Below are positions 1 to 11,120 of a DNA stretch of 64,000 nucleotides, piece after piece. A program made the translations under genes and the position numbers. Each line of letters starts with the position of its first letter. The first letter of the stretch is position 1. The notes beneath the pieces are model-generated. The model saw nothing but the letters and a program-made list of their open reading frames with translations. It ran no database searches and was not told the DNA's origin. The stretch comes from Lojkania enalia (Eukaryota > Ascomycota > Dothideomycetes > Pleosporales), in the NCBI GenBank assembly GCA_010094045.1, contig ML986769.1, forward strand, positions 1,813-65,812, given 5' to 3'.

Positions 1-740
1 GATCTAAGCCTTATTAGAGTTAGGATTAGAAATATTCTATTAATCCTATTACTATAATAGATAAATTAAATCGTAAGAATACTTTAGCTTTAGTAACTCG
101 TATATATATAGTCTAGGAAACCGTAAAGGCTAATATTAAGAAGGCTTAGGATTGTATATAATCTATTATTAACTATTACTAGCAACCGATTAATTAATAG
201 ATTAGTAATATAGTCTATATAAATACTAAGAACTTTACAGTCTAGAGACTAAGCTAAAAGTTATCCAATTAATAGAAGGGCTTTTTTAAAGTACTAGAAT
301 AGGTTAGAAACTTATACTATTTATAGCTACCCCTAAGGTTAAGAATATATAATATCTTCGTACTAAACCTACTATATAAAGACCCCTAGGACCCTCTACT
401 AGAGTAAAAAGCTCCGAAACTACCCGCTATCGCTATTAAGAGGGTAGAAGAGTAGGAGGTTAAAGAAATACTGGCTAGTAAGCTATATTATAAGACCTTT
501 AAATACTGTATAAAATAGGTAGGATATAATCCTAATCTAGTCTAGTATAAAGCTTTAAATTTTATAGGTTCGTCTTATAAGCTAAAAGCTTTTTATAATA
601 AGTATCTAAATTAGCTAGGACCCTTAAAAGCCCTAACTAAATAGATTAAGATATATAAGAATAGTATAGAGAATATAGATTACCTAGTAGATAATAATAT
701 ATAAGAGTTAAGTAGTAGATTAAAAAACTAAATTATAGGC
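1..740 (+). mobile_element. 3' end of a RIP-degraded Ty3/gypsy chromovirus pol (chromodomain)
   Basis: Frame-by-frame reading of the plus strand gives a continuous protein relic broken only by TAG/TAA codons where Trp or Gln would be expected. It includes an integrase-tail stretch ending in a NLLYKDP-like motif, and then a chromodomain pattern (YYKTFKYCIK, stop, VGYNP) at about 480-560. Chromodomains at the integrase C-terminus are typical of Ty3/gypsy chromoviruses. The element starts outside the window. Stops at Trp/Gln positions and TpA enrichment indicate RIP. No intact ORF is left. Confidence 0.75.
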
Positions 741-1849
741 CTAAAATTACTCTTCTATAGAATCTAGAGGGTCTAATAGTAGGCTGTCGGATACCTCTCT
801 AGTTCTTTCCTCTTCTACTCTTCTTTCTCTTTCTTCCCTCTAGACTCCCCTTAAACTTTCTCTACTTTATTCTTAGCCGCTTAAGAGTACCGTAATATTA
901 GTTTAAAAGCTAGATACTAAAGCCTTTAAAACTAAAACCTAATAAAGTAACTTAGTACTCTAGTAGAATAAAGCTACTTAGATACTAGCTATAAGAAGGC
1001 TATCTTTCTAACTCTTTACAACCTAGGCTATAAGCGCTAGGCTATAAGTAGACTCTAAAATAGCCTTAAAGGCTATCTTTTTATCCTTCTTATCCCCTAT
1101 ATATTAGGCCACCGCCTATAGTTTAAGATAGCCCTAAAAGACTAGAAACTCCTCTTTATAGTAGAAGGGGATTTATAAGTATATTAGTAGTAAGTATTCT
1201 ACTAATATTAGATGCGATTCGTACGGGGTTATACTTTTTATTTTACAAGGTATAATACTTATATTTTTTTAATCTTAAAGACTAAAAGGTAAATATTATA
1301 TACTACTTATAGGTAAGTATATATATAGCTTAAAGGTAGATAACCTGGAAGGGCTTTAAAAAGGCTCTAGGAGGCGGGCGGAGTAGTATATTAATTAATT
1401 TTTTCTATAAGGCGTTAGTAATATTTTAATAATTAACGGTTCTAAGAACGTATAATAATATATATAGAGTAGAAGTTATTATTTAGTTAAGAAAGCTTAG
1501 TTAATAGCAACCTAGTAATATACTAAGGCTAGTAAATACTTATTACTATATACGACGAAATTGCAATATTAATAAACTATTGTAATAGTAGTTACTAGCT
1601 AATATATAGGTTAATTATACTTACTGTAAAAATCTTACTTAATATCACGTTAATATATAAATACATCTCTATAAGTAACTGTATATATTAACTCTTACTA
1701 ATAAATACCTCCTTAAAGAAATTTCTTTATACTAGAACCTATCTATAATAGCTCTAATTCCCTCCTAAACCAGTATAGATAGGGACTATTAGCCTATAAG
1801 AAGGGGGGTAGTATAATAATACGAAGAAATTGTTCTACGAAAAGCTTTA
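741..1849. other. AT-rich RIP-degraded intergenic or LTR DNA
   Basis: No protein relic could be read with confidence. The stretch follows the chromodomain end and so may hold the 3' LTR of that gypsy element. A purine-rich tract (AAGAAGGGGGG) at about 1798-1807 could be a polypurine tract of a further element. No usable ORF, RNA gene or repeat unit was recognised. Confidence 0.4.
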
Positions 1850-3010
1850 TATACAACCTTATCCTAAAGCTTTTTACTTATCTTATTCTACCCCCAGCTC
1901 CGCCTCTTTTCCCTTCCGTATATAGTTATATACTCCCTTATAAGTAGCTTAGTAGTTCTTCTATATTCTTTTATATAAGGCCTATAAGTGTTAATAGAAT
2001 TCCTAGGTCTCTAAACTCTTATATACTCTTATATACCTCTAAGTAGATTCGTACCGCATTCGGACCTATTATCTTACCTATACTATTATAGACTAGATAA
2101 ATAATATATTTAGTTTTAAGTAGCTAAAGTACTTTAATAAGTATATAAAAATACGTTAGGTAGAATCGTATAGGCTACTTATTTTAGACGGCTATAAAAG
2201 CTACCTTAACTAGAAATTTAAGGATTACTACCTTATATAAAAGATTCTAATACTTTATATACCTTCTTATTTATTATATATACTTTAGCCTCTTAATATA
2301 GTTTACTTCTTACTATTAAAGCTGAAGTACTTATAGTATATATAAGATTTAGCGTGCTGACGCGTCTACTATATTAATAAAGAAGGCTTTCTTCTAGTTT
2401 TTAAGAACGCGTTTTTTAATATATTTACGTATAAGAACTATTAAAAAGCCTTTAAAGTAATAGGAATTATTCTTCTTAATATATAGGTTATATTAGATCG
2501 CCTTAATATATAACTGTATACTCTACTAGAACTACTTTTATAAGAAGACTTTTAGTTATCTAAAACTCTAAGTAATATATATAAATTTAGATTACAATTA
2601 ATACTTGTATAAAAGTCCTTTATACAATTACTAAAAGAGGTGTAAGAAGGATTCTTATAGTATATAAAAGGTACTAAGTTAATGCTATATTAGAATACGC
2701 TTCTTTAAGCTTATAACTCTAAGCTTAAAAGGTAATTAGAAGAAGTAACTAAGTGTAAAACGCGTAAAAGAAAGTATATTTAGTATAGTAGTATAATATT
2801 ATATAGTAAGGGATCTTTATATATAGCTGCTAAAGTATCTATAGACTCTTAGCTCTTTAAGAAAACTTATAGTACTAATACTTAAGAAAGGGCTTAACCA
2901 GCTTAACGCTACTATAGTAACTATAGTAAGACTGGATATAATACTTATACGTACTAAAAAGATAGTAGAGAAAATTCTAAATTAGATAAAAGTATATTAT
3001 ATATAGAATT
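1850..3010 (+). mobile_element. RIP-degraded pogo/Fot1-like transposase, C-terminal half
   Basis: Reading the plus strand from about 2160 gives DDE-superfamily features: LLILDGYKSYL, followed further on by ILQPL, then YYINKEGFL and a long basic tail containing RKRK. After this comes a degenerate zinc-knuckle-like end in which cysteines have become tyrosines. This order (DDE catalytic core, LQPLD, FxxxxxxAFxxTGLxPxN-like stretch, RKRKR tail, CGNCGKTGHN knuckle) is that of fungal pogo/Fot1-type transposases with a CENP-B-like N-terminus. Many codons are now TAG/TAA, so it is inactive. Confidence 0.75.
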
Positions 3011-3049
3011 TCTTATTAGTATTAAATAAATTAACTTTTTATATATAGT

Positions 3050-4727
3050 ATTTGTTGTATTAAAAAAAAGTAGCCGCTTTAATAGTTTAGCTACTTTAAT
3101 AGTAGAATATATTATATATATATATAAATTTAAACTATTTTATTTTTATATATATTATCTTCTATTATAGCTCTAGATATAGTAAATACTATATATTAGT
3201 AACGCTCTTAGTATAGTACTCTAACTATCCTCTAGTATTACTCTATTAATATTTAATATTAGCTATTAGCCTTTTTAAATCTATAAAATACTTCTAGTTA
3301 CTATATATAATTTATACTATTACTAATTCTATTAATAGTACTAATTAGCTTCTTATAGCTTTAAATTCTTACTAGCTAGTAGTATAACTAAGTTTATAGT
3401 AAGCTAATACCTTTTAATAAATTAGCTAATAGTCTAGCTAGTAGAGCTTTATAATATATAATTAAAAAGCTTATATATTAATTAAGCTTACTACTATAGT
3501 TAAATAACTATATAAAATATTTCTACTATCTATATAATATTCTAGTCTACTATTATATATAAGTAATAATAGAATATAATTAGATTTAATAGGTATTAGT
3601 CTTATAGTTTTAAATCTAGTCTAGATATTCTATTCTATAAATATACTACTATATATACGTATATAAGTATATAAGAAGTTATTTTTATCTATATAAAGAA
3701 TATAATACTATATAAGCTTTTATATCTCTAGACTATACGCGTGTTTTAAGAGTAAGTAGTAGTTTATATTAAGTAGCTGTAGTAGATATAATATATAAGA
3801 TAGTATATAGAGACTAATAATATTATACTCTATATAATACTAATCGAATCTAGTTATATTATAGCTACTATAGCTGTTAAGAATTAGTAGCCTATATATA
3901 CTCTATATATAAGCTGTAGTAGATCTATTAAAATAATTAATCTACTTAATTTCTAACTTATTAGTTATCTATCTATTCTTATTTAATATTATTATCTAGT
4001 CTATTAATAGATCTATATACTAGCTAGCCTAGTATAGTTTATTAACTAGGATTATAAATAGTAGAATACTTTATCCTAACGTATTAATACTTTTAATTAT
4101 TATTATCTAGTCTTAATTTCTTAGGTGTATAAATCTAGCTCTACTTACTATATCTAATCCTATTATAACTTTAGATATAGCTACTACATCTATTATAAAT
4201 CCTATCTTATTAAAGTTATAGATATCTATATCTTATATACTATACGCCTACCATATCTATTCTATATGTTAATACTAGTTGCTAATTATAGTAGGATCCT
4301 TATATTTTACGCGCTGTAAATGGAACTTCTAATTCTACTTAGTCTAGAGCTCTAGCTGGTTGTTAATAAAGCGCGATACTCAGCGTTAGCCTACTAGTTA
4401 AGACGGTAGAATCTACCCTTATACTATAAGTAATATATCTACTATACACCGTATATTAATTAGCTGCGGCGGAAATCCTTGTCGATCTCGATCTAGTATC
4501 CACTAAACTAGAGACTATTCCTCTATAGGTAATAGCTTTCGTTTTAATATATTGGCAATAGCTTTTAGTCGCGCGCCTGCGACGCGTCGGTAGAGTATAG
4601 ATCGGGGCGTATCGTATAGTGTTGCAGCTCTAGATACGCTTAATTTTGGATCTATTCGAATCGCATTAGTAGCTAGAACTAATTTGCCTTCTTCTATTGG
4701 CAGTCGAGGGCGTTGCGTTGGGGGCAT
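3050..4727 (-). mobile_element. RIP-degraded pogo/Fot1-like transposase with readable N-terminus
   Basis: The first 70 codons (4727 to 4515) are still open. They encode a helix-turn-helix of the CENP-B/pogo type: basic N-terminus, then SVSRAATLYDTPRSILYRR. Beyond the first stop, codons keep matching the next part of the family, for example WILDRDRQGFPPQ and RWVSRF-like and RKF stretches with Trp/Gln turned to stops, down to about 4200. The rest to about 3050 is too degraded for firm reading. It is oriented opposite to the copy at 1.85-3.0 kb. RIP is weaker at its 5' end, close to the gene island. Confidence 0.75.
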
Positions 4728-5319
4728 GGTTGATTGTACGCGTTAAGTCGCGCTGATTTTGGTGGGGCTGGCGCATGACTGGTACTGGCACTTGACTGGT
4801 ATAACACGTTATACCTCGTACAGCAGCTTAGGTAGGCGCAAATCCTCGCGAATCTAGGTCAAGTATATATTGAATAATAACCTCCTTTTCAGGTTTCGTC
4901 AGTCTCTTTGAGTTAGGCTTATAATCGTGCTGTAAGCGGATTCCGGTGTGTTATTAGTATATGGTTGTTCGAATCGCGTTAAATATTAAGGCAGCGCGTC
5001 TCTCGCTATTTATTTAGCCTCTTTTGGTAGCTGAAAGGGCTAAGTTTACTTGATTCTCGTTTTAGGCTGTATTCTTATTGTTTCGTTGTTGTATCGTTGT
5101 TGAAAGCTCAGGTGTCGCGTTTTGGTGATGGGGTGGACCGCTCGCTTTTATGGGCCGCTCGCTTGTTAGGTACGTTACTCTACGTTTCATTAAATTGAAG
5201 AAAAACATAAAAAGCTTTAAATTATTTCTATAAGTACCCTCACTCACTTTTCTGGAACCCTCTATATATAGGCGACTATCTAGTAGAGTAGGATAATCTA
5301 TCTACGTTCTCTTCTTATA
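4728..5319. other. Transition zone between RIP block and gene island
   Basis: Base composition rises towards the island. The zone contains an imperfect palindrome at 4798-4815 (8-bp arms GGTATAAC/GTTATACC, 2-bp centre) just upstream of the pogo-like start codon. That is where a transposon terminus is expected. A 61-codon minus-strand ORF (5062-5247) has no recognisable domain and no support as a gene. I see no remnant of the missing C-terminal domains of PKS1 here. Confidence 0.4.
4798..4815. repeat. Short palindrome at probable pogo terminus
   Basis: GGTATAAC and GTTATACC are perfect inverted 8-bp arms around two bases. The position, about 70 bp upstream of the transposase ATG at 4727, suggests a terminal or subterminal inverted repeat. 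This is inference from position only. Confidence 0.35.
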
Positions 5320-5529
5320 TGTTATCTGTGGTGAGAGGCGAATCTTGTCTCAGGAAGGGAGATGAGGAGCTGAACTAGTTGATTGAAGATGGCCAGCGGG
5401 CCGTATTTATGTACATGAAAAAGGGGTATATCAGCTGATATCCAGCGTGATATCCAGCGTGATATCGACCGTGATATCGTACGTCGATATCTGATACAGC
5501 TCGGCAGACTAGCCAAAATCCACATAACA
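5320..5529 (-). mobile_element. Solo LTR (Ty1/copia family), little RIP
   Basis: A 210-bp unit beginning TGTTAT and ending ATAACA on either strand, the usual TG...CA LTR ends. The same sequence recurs twice at 62.1-62.6 kb in RIP-altered form. One of those copies abuts a copia polypurine tract and pol, which identifies the unit as that element's LTR and gives its minus orientation. No internal copia sequence flanks this copy, so it is a solo LTR. Flanking pentamers TTATA and TTATC match at four of five positions, a possible worn target duplication. It lies four bases beyond the last codon of PKS1. Its CpA sites are mostly intact, perhaps because a solo LTR is too short to trigger RIP. Confidence 0.85.
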
Positions 5530-5533
5530 TTAT

Positions 5534-8500
5534 CTAATATTTCTTCTCGTCCCAGCTGTACTTTGGCAGACGGAGCACCGTACAGTTATCTTCGCGACTC
5601 CTGAAGTGCTCGCTCCATGTGGGCTCAAGGCCATTGAGATGTAATTGAACCAGACTCTTTGTCAAAGTGTCGTTGTTGTCCTCGTTCCGACGACAACTCG
5701 ATAGTACTTTTGATCCTGGTAGTAGGGCTTTTATGAAGGCCGCGCAGATGGGATGCGGCCCAATGTCGATCCAAATAGTCCGTGCATTGGCGATTCCCAT
5801 CTTCATGGCTTCATTGATGGCTCCTGCGAAATTCACCGTTTCGCGAGTCTGACGCCGCATGTAATCAGCATCAATGATGTGGGCATCTAAAACGACCTGA
5901 GCTAACAAGGACGAGATGTATGGGATGTTAGATGACTTGAACGGAGTGTTGCACGCCAAGCTGAAAAACTCGCCCGCTATGGCATCCATTTGTGCGGTAT
6001 GGTATGCGAAGGGCATGGCGAGCTCCACGCATTTATAACCCCCAGCTTGCAATACGTGGTTTATGCCTGCGATGGCATCCTTGCACCCTCCTAGCACGGT
6101 ATCTTTCTCTCCATTGCGGCACGCAATCTCATAGATCACATTGGCCGTGGTCGAGTCACCCTTGAGCGTGGTTTCGATGTCTTGTGGTCTGGCTCGAACG
6201 GAGAGCATCGAATAGCTCCCAAGGACACATTTGTCAAGAGTCAACTGCGCGCGGCGTCCGACTAAGAACAATGCATCAGACGCTGAGAGAACACCGGAGA
6301 CGGCCATGGCCGAATATTCACCAAGGCTGTGTCCGACGACAGCACAAGGCTGAATGCCCATCGTCACCCAGTATCGCGCGAGAGCAATCTCGAGCACGAC
6401 GATGGTCAGCTGACCGACTATGGGGTGGCGGGCATATTCTTCCGAAGCGCTGCCATCGATGACGGGGATGACAGAATCGAAACCGAGGCGCCTGACAATA
6501 GAATCAAGCTGAATGACTTGGCCGCGGAAGGGGACACATTCAGCAAACAGATTGGGGCTTCCCGTATATGCTGATCCCTCACCCGTGAAAGTAAAAACCA
6601 CCGACGGTCGATCCGTGCTGACGGGGCGAATGTTTGATAGCCCAGTCTCGAGGCTCGATTTGATGAACTTCTGCAGACCTGCTACAGAATTGGCAGTCGT
6701 CCCCACGCGCAAGCCGTGATGCTGCCTTCGGGCGCAGAGTGTGTACGATAGACTCACTAAGTCTATGCTGGGGTGCTGGTCCAGATATGTCAGCATGTTC
6801 TCGAGATTTGCACGCAAGGAGCCCCGACTCTGAGCAGAGAAGGCCATCGCATTCAATGAGTAATTGCTGCTCGTACCCGCGGTGCTGAGCCGCTTTTCCG
6901 GCCCGTCCTCCAGCAACAAGGTGGCAATGCCTCCAGAAGCACCCAATGAATTCACCACTGCGAGGCGCTTCTGGCCGCCCGGGCTTGGCCACGGCGTGTA
7001 TGCTCCGGCCAGTGCAACCTGTCGCCGTGCTAGGTCTCTGGGAATAGCTGGGTTGATCTTTGTCTTGATGCCAATGTGTGGCGGAATCTTTCCATGCTCG
7101 AAACATAAGAGAACTTTGATCAGAGATGAGATGCCCGCTGCGGCACCCCCATGCCCGATATTGCTTTTGACGGCGCCTAAATGGAGTCGCTGGTCGGGGC
7201 TTCTGCGAGCGGCTGGGAATGATGGGGCAAAGACATTCAGGACAGCTTCTGCTTCAATGGCATCGCCAGCCTGAGTACCTGTACCATGAATCTCAACGAA
7301 GGATACGTCGAACGGATCAACGCCGGCTCGACGGAGGACTGCGAGACCATGTAAATAATCGGTGTTTTGGTCGAAGAGAAGGGAAACGCATCACATACCT
7401 TGGCGATAATTGGCCTCTTGCGCGCTAGTTTGAGGACGGGTGATGGATCCCGCATCGGTAGAATGATTCGTGGCTGCCGAAAGGACGATAGCGAGGATAT
7501 TATCATTATCGGCTTCGGCATCCTCTAGTCGCTTGATGACGACCGCTCCTACGCCCTCAGCGCGGCAGTATCCGTCAGCGTCTTTGTCCCAGACCTTGCA
7601 TTGGCCGGTTTTGGAGAGGATAGAACCGTTACCACTACACAGGCCAGCATGATTGTCTCTTGTTAGATCAGTGATGACGTTTGCCCCCCCTGCAATAACT
7701 GTGTCAACTTCGCCAGTCCAAAGAGCAGTGCATCCTGCGTCTACTGCATTCGTAAAGCTGCGAACGCAATCCGGAACGGTGCCATGGTCGAAGAATGTGC
7801 CAATCCGGGACGATTTTGACGACATGGTGCGCCCAGGAACGATGCCTGCCATTTCCATCGCTTCATACTCTGTCACTAAAGCAAGCCGCGTCGTTGCATT
7901 TGTCTGCTCCGCTGCCTTTTGGGACATGGCAAAGAAGCCCGCGTCAAAGGACCCTGCTCCCGAGGTAAGTACCTATTAATTTACAAGCTAGCCCGGCCGT
8001 TGAACATACCTGGACGGTCAATAAAGTTGCCGTATTCTGTTTGAGTGGCGTTTCCAAACCGATCCGGCGGCGCTTTGACGCACGCATCGTATCCTCTCTC
8101 GATACATTCCCAGAACTGATCAGAGTCGTTTGCTCCTCCAGGCATCCGACACGCCATGCCTACTATTGCCAACTTCGCATCCGACGTGGAAGCTGGTTGG
8201 CGAGGACCGTAGTCGTCAAACACCCACGACACTATGTCGCAAATGTCCAAGGGCGTACGTTGAGGCAGGGCGGTGTTGATGCCATCGATGACGCTCTTGG
8301 TGACGAGTGACGTACGAAATGTGTTGAAAGAGCACGATGACGGGCCATCGCCGACTATGTGCTGGATGATAGCGGCCGTTACGTTATCGAGATATGCTGT
8401 TCCCGTCAACAGTTCATTACAGATTGAGCGGAGCAAATCCGACGCTGTTGTAAATCCAAACGGTGTGCCGTGTTGTGAAGATAAGATAGGGATGTTCGTA

Positions 8501-9461
8501 TTGCAAAACTTTGGAAGTCCATCCGAAGAACTAGCGACAATTGCCGTAACATCGTCGGCCGTGTAGATGTGAGAGGCGTGGTACGCCCCGTCGTAGACAG
8601 GAAGAGGGAGAGAGTTGGAGTATCGTAGAGATTGAGAATAGTCGAATGCTGCTCGAAGCCGCGAAGGAGGTCCCGTGACGCCAACGAATGCCTTGTCCAC
8701 TGCGCTGATGAAGACTTTGGAAAGGTTGGAGACGCCATTTTGCGCGTTGTACTTTGAGAGTTCTTCGCTGACAGCTTCTTTGCTCATGCCGGTCACGCCG
8801 TGCGTCCAACTCTGTAGATTGCCGATAGGCTGAGCCGACTCAAGTTTCTGCGAGAGGTCCTGGACGTACGCCCCGAGACGAAATGACACGCGTAGACTTG
8901 CAACGCCCGTCTGCACCATGTCGGCGAGCGTATTAGCCGTTGAGACAGCGGCCGCACCGAACAGTCCAATTGACAAACCAGAGACGAGCGCGCCTGAGGC
9001 TACAGATTCGAGTCCAAGACGATTGCTTTCATGGTGTCTGTTCACCATAAGCGCAGGTCAGCTTGAGTGCGGTCCCCATGCAACTTAGTATGAAGCGTTG
9101 TGGCTCACCCTATGAACGTTCCGACTTGGAGAACGACCAAGAACGCGTTCTCCATCGCAGCCCCAAGGCATCCTTCTCGGAAATTGCCATGTTCTGGTAG
9201 ATGGAGGATGTTCTCGAAATGCGGGACTTGATCCTGCACAAAGTGCGGAAGCAATTTTAGCTCGTCTTTCAAAGCGCGTGTGGACTCTTTGATGAACGCG
9301 GAGAGGAGACGGAAGCGCCGGTCTTTGACGTGTAAGAGCATACGATAGAAAACATCTCTCAGCTCGTCACTTGGAAATTCACTTCCGAAGAAGAAGATTC
9401 TGCGCCTCTGAAGTTGGAAGAGTCTCGAGCGATACGTCATATCACCGAATTTACGCAGCAC
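5534..9461 (-). pseudogene. Truncated non-reducing polyketide synthase PKS1 (SAT-KS-AT only)
   Basis: Four exons join in frame: 9461-9109, 9037-8010, 7953-7399 and 7338-5534, giving about 1246 residues. Domain order is SAT (about 1-345), KS (from LAIVGMAC near 408) and AT (about 890-1200, nucleophile motif GHSLGEYS near 985). The KS histidines are present (VEIHGTGT, SNIGHG). The usual DTACSS cysteine segment is not: the protein passes from RIGTFF to [11 protein letters not shown] with roughly 45 residues missing, in frame. The SAT has Ser (GLSIG) where GxCxG is common. Translation stops at TAG right after the post-AT linker (WDEKKY), with no PT, ACP or release domain. A solo LTR begins four bases further on. 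An intact NR-PKS is about 1700-2600 residues, so this is a non-functional remnant. It could still be transcribed. Start chosen at the first Met before the SAT motif. Confidence 0.85.
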
Positions 9462-10038
9462 TCGCGGAACTGTATAGACTAAATTGTTCCGGTGGTGAAG
9501 GTGACTTATACGTCCGCCGCATGTAGACCATGATAGCCGGGTTTAGAGCCATCTACATGGAAATTAATACAGGTCAAGTATTAGTATAATAAAATCCGAT
9601 ACACTACTTTCTTGCTTACTAAGTTTTATTGCCTAGTAAGTAGTAATTTCTAAGATCTTTAGTTATTTCTGCCAGTATTTCATAAATATACCTAGATAGA
9701 TCCAATATATAGTAATTTACAATTTATAGCCTGCATTTTTATCGAGGCTCTCTCTCGCCCTCTCCAGCGCTAATCGCTTGCTATAATGCGTAGTTAAAAT
9801 CCGAGGACCAATTATCTTATAACTTCAAGTGGCCATAGTAGTAGGCGGAGTTTGAAAGTAGACTCATAAGCCGTGCTATCGGCCCCAGCCGGAACGGGTT
9901 TTAGATCTCTGCACAGAGGCTTGATTGAAGCCTGATAAAAGCAGCCTCATCGGATATGACTTCTATGACAACTCATTTATGACAACTCATTTGTGATAGC
10001 TCATCTGTGACAACTCATCAGCATTCAACATATTCGCA
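9462..10038. other. Divergent promoter region PKS1 / oxygenase
   Basis: This 577-bp region separates the minus-strand PKS1 from the plus-strand oxygenase. An AT-rich pocket lies at about 9560-9730. CGG and CCG triplets flank six bases near 9879-9890 (TATCGGCCCCAGCCGG), a possible zinc-cluster site. Four 14-bp direct repeats end just before the oxygenase ATG and are listed separately. No ORF is supported. Confidence 0.45.
9966..10021 (+). promoter_or_regulatory. Four tandem 14-bp TGA-N4-TCA repeats before oxygenase start
   Basis: Units begin at 9966, 9980, 9994 and 10008, with consensus TGACAACTCATTTA. Each unit carries the partly palindromic core TGA-N4-TCA. The third unit differs in the spacer (TAGC). 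The array ends about 18 bp upstream of the ATG at 10039, so it lies in the promoter or 5' leader. Equal spacing and a symmetrical core suggest a multimeric protein-binding site, but the factor is unknown. Confidence 0.6.
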
Positions 10039-11120
10039 ATGGGTTCCATTAGTGAGCCAATCCTTAAGCTCGAAACAATCGATCTCGCGCTCTTAGAGGC
10101 GAGCGATCCCAGTGAACGGCAAAGGCTAGTTCAGGCGTGCAAGAATCAAGGATTCTTGTATCTGAACCTCGCCAGTAATCCTCAACTTGTGGAGGATTGG
10201 GGGACAGTATTGAACTTTATGGTGGAATATTTCGCAAAAGGAACAGAAGAAAAGATGCAGGACGCTCGCGGAAGTGACACCTATGGGTAAGTTGACCATT
10301 ACATCTGCAATGCACAGCTTTTCTACTCACTAGTGCGGCTCTAAGGTATGAGCCAGTGGCGACTTCCACAGGTGCAGTTGAAGGTCTTCCCGATTATTAC
10401 GAATCACTAAAGGTAGATTTTAGTGTCTAGGCCTGAAACCCGCCCACTAACAAATGATAGGCGTCCCATGATGGGCTTCGATGGGACCATACTAAGCTCG
10501 CTCCTACGGTGGCTCAGCATTACGATCTGTTCCGCCGCTTCACCGACAGCGCGAACAAAGCATTGCAGGCAATCCTGCGAGAACTTGACCTGGCACTTGG
10601 GCGTTCCCCATCGCACAGCTTTCAATCCTTCCACTCAGTTGAACAACCTTCACTAAGCACATTGGCCATGTTTCGATACCCAATGCAAGATAGCGTCGAT
10701 GTCGGAGTAGGACACAACAAACACACCGATCTTGGCACTCTAACATTCCTACTTTGTCAATCCCCTGGCCTCCAGGTACTGAGCAACAAACCAGCTGGAT
10801 GGCAGTACGTAGCGCCTAAGGCACAATGCGCCATCATTAACGTTGGAGACACGCTTCGTTTCCTGTCTGGGAATTTACTCCGCTCGGCTGTACACCGAGT
10901 CATGCCAGTCGATAAATTGCAACGCGATCACCGCTACAGCATCGCCTATTTCTTGCGCGCCGAAAATGGCACTGAATTCACCGATAGTATCGGTCGCTCT
11001 GTCTCTGCGAAGGCCTGGCATGACGAGAAGTTTGATGTCTTTCGGGAGAGTCATGCTGATCAGGCCAAGAGGGCCATTTTGACAGGAGGCATGGAGCAGA
11101 ATGAGGTGCTTTTATACTGA
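10039..11120 (+). CDS. 2-oxoglutarate/Fe(II)-dependent oxygenase (isopenicillin N synthase-like)
   Basis: Exons 10039-10286, 10334-10412 and 10461-11120 join in frame to about 328 residues, the normal family length. The N-terminal DIOX_N region (about 10-110) precedes the double-stranded beta-helix core. The iron triad is visible as HTD (KHTDLGTLT) and the distal His in SAVHRVMP. The 2-oxoglutarate Arg/Ser pair is in HRYSIAYF. The enzyme would hydroxylate, desaturate or otherwise oxidise a small molecule in the cytosol, using O2 and 2-oxoglutarate. Its place between the two PKS genes makes it a candidate tailoring enzyme of the cluster. The repeat array directly upstream suggests dedicated regulation. 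All catalytic residues are present, so it looks functional. The substrate cannot be predicted. Confidence 0.9.

Noticed and set aside
5062..5247. Minus-strand ORF of 61 codons left of the solo LTR, considered as the lost PKS1 C-terminus
   Set aside because: No similarity to PT, ACP or TE motifs and no domain of any kind.
6579..7274. Long ORFs of 136-175 codons on both strands over the PKS1 AT/KS region
   Set aside because: Shadows of the PKS1 coding frame.
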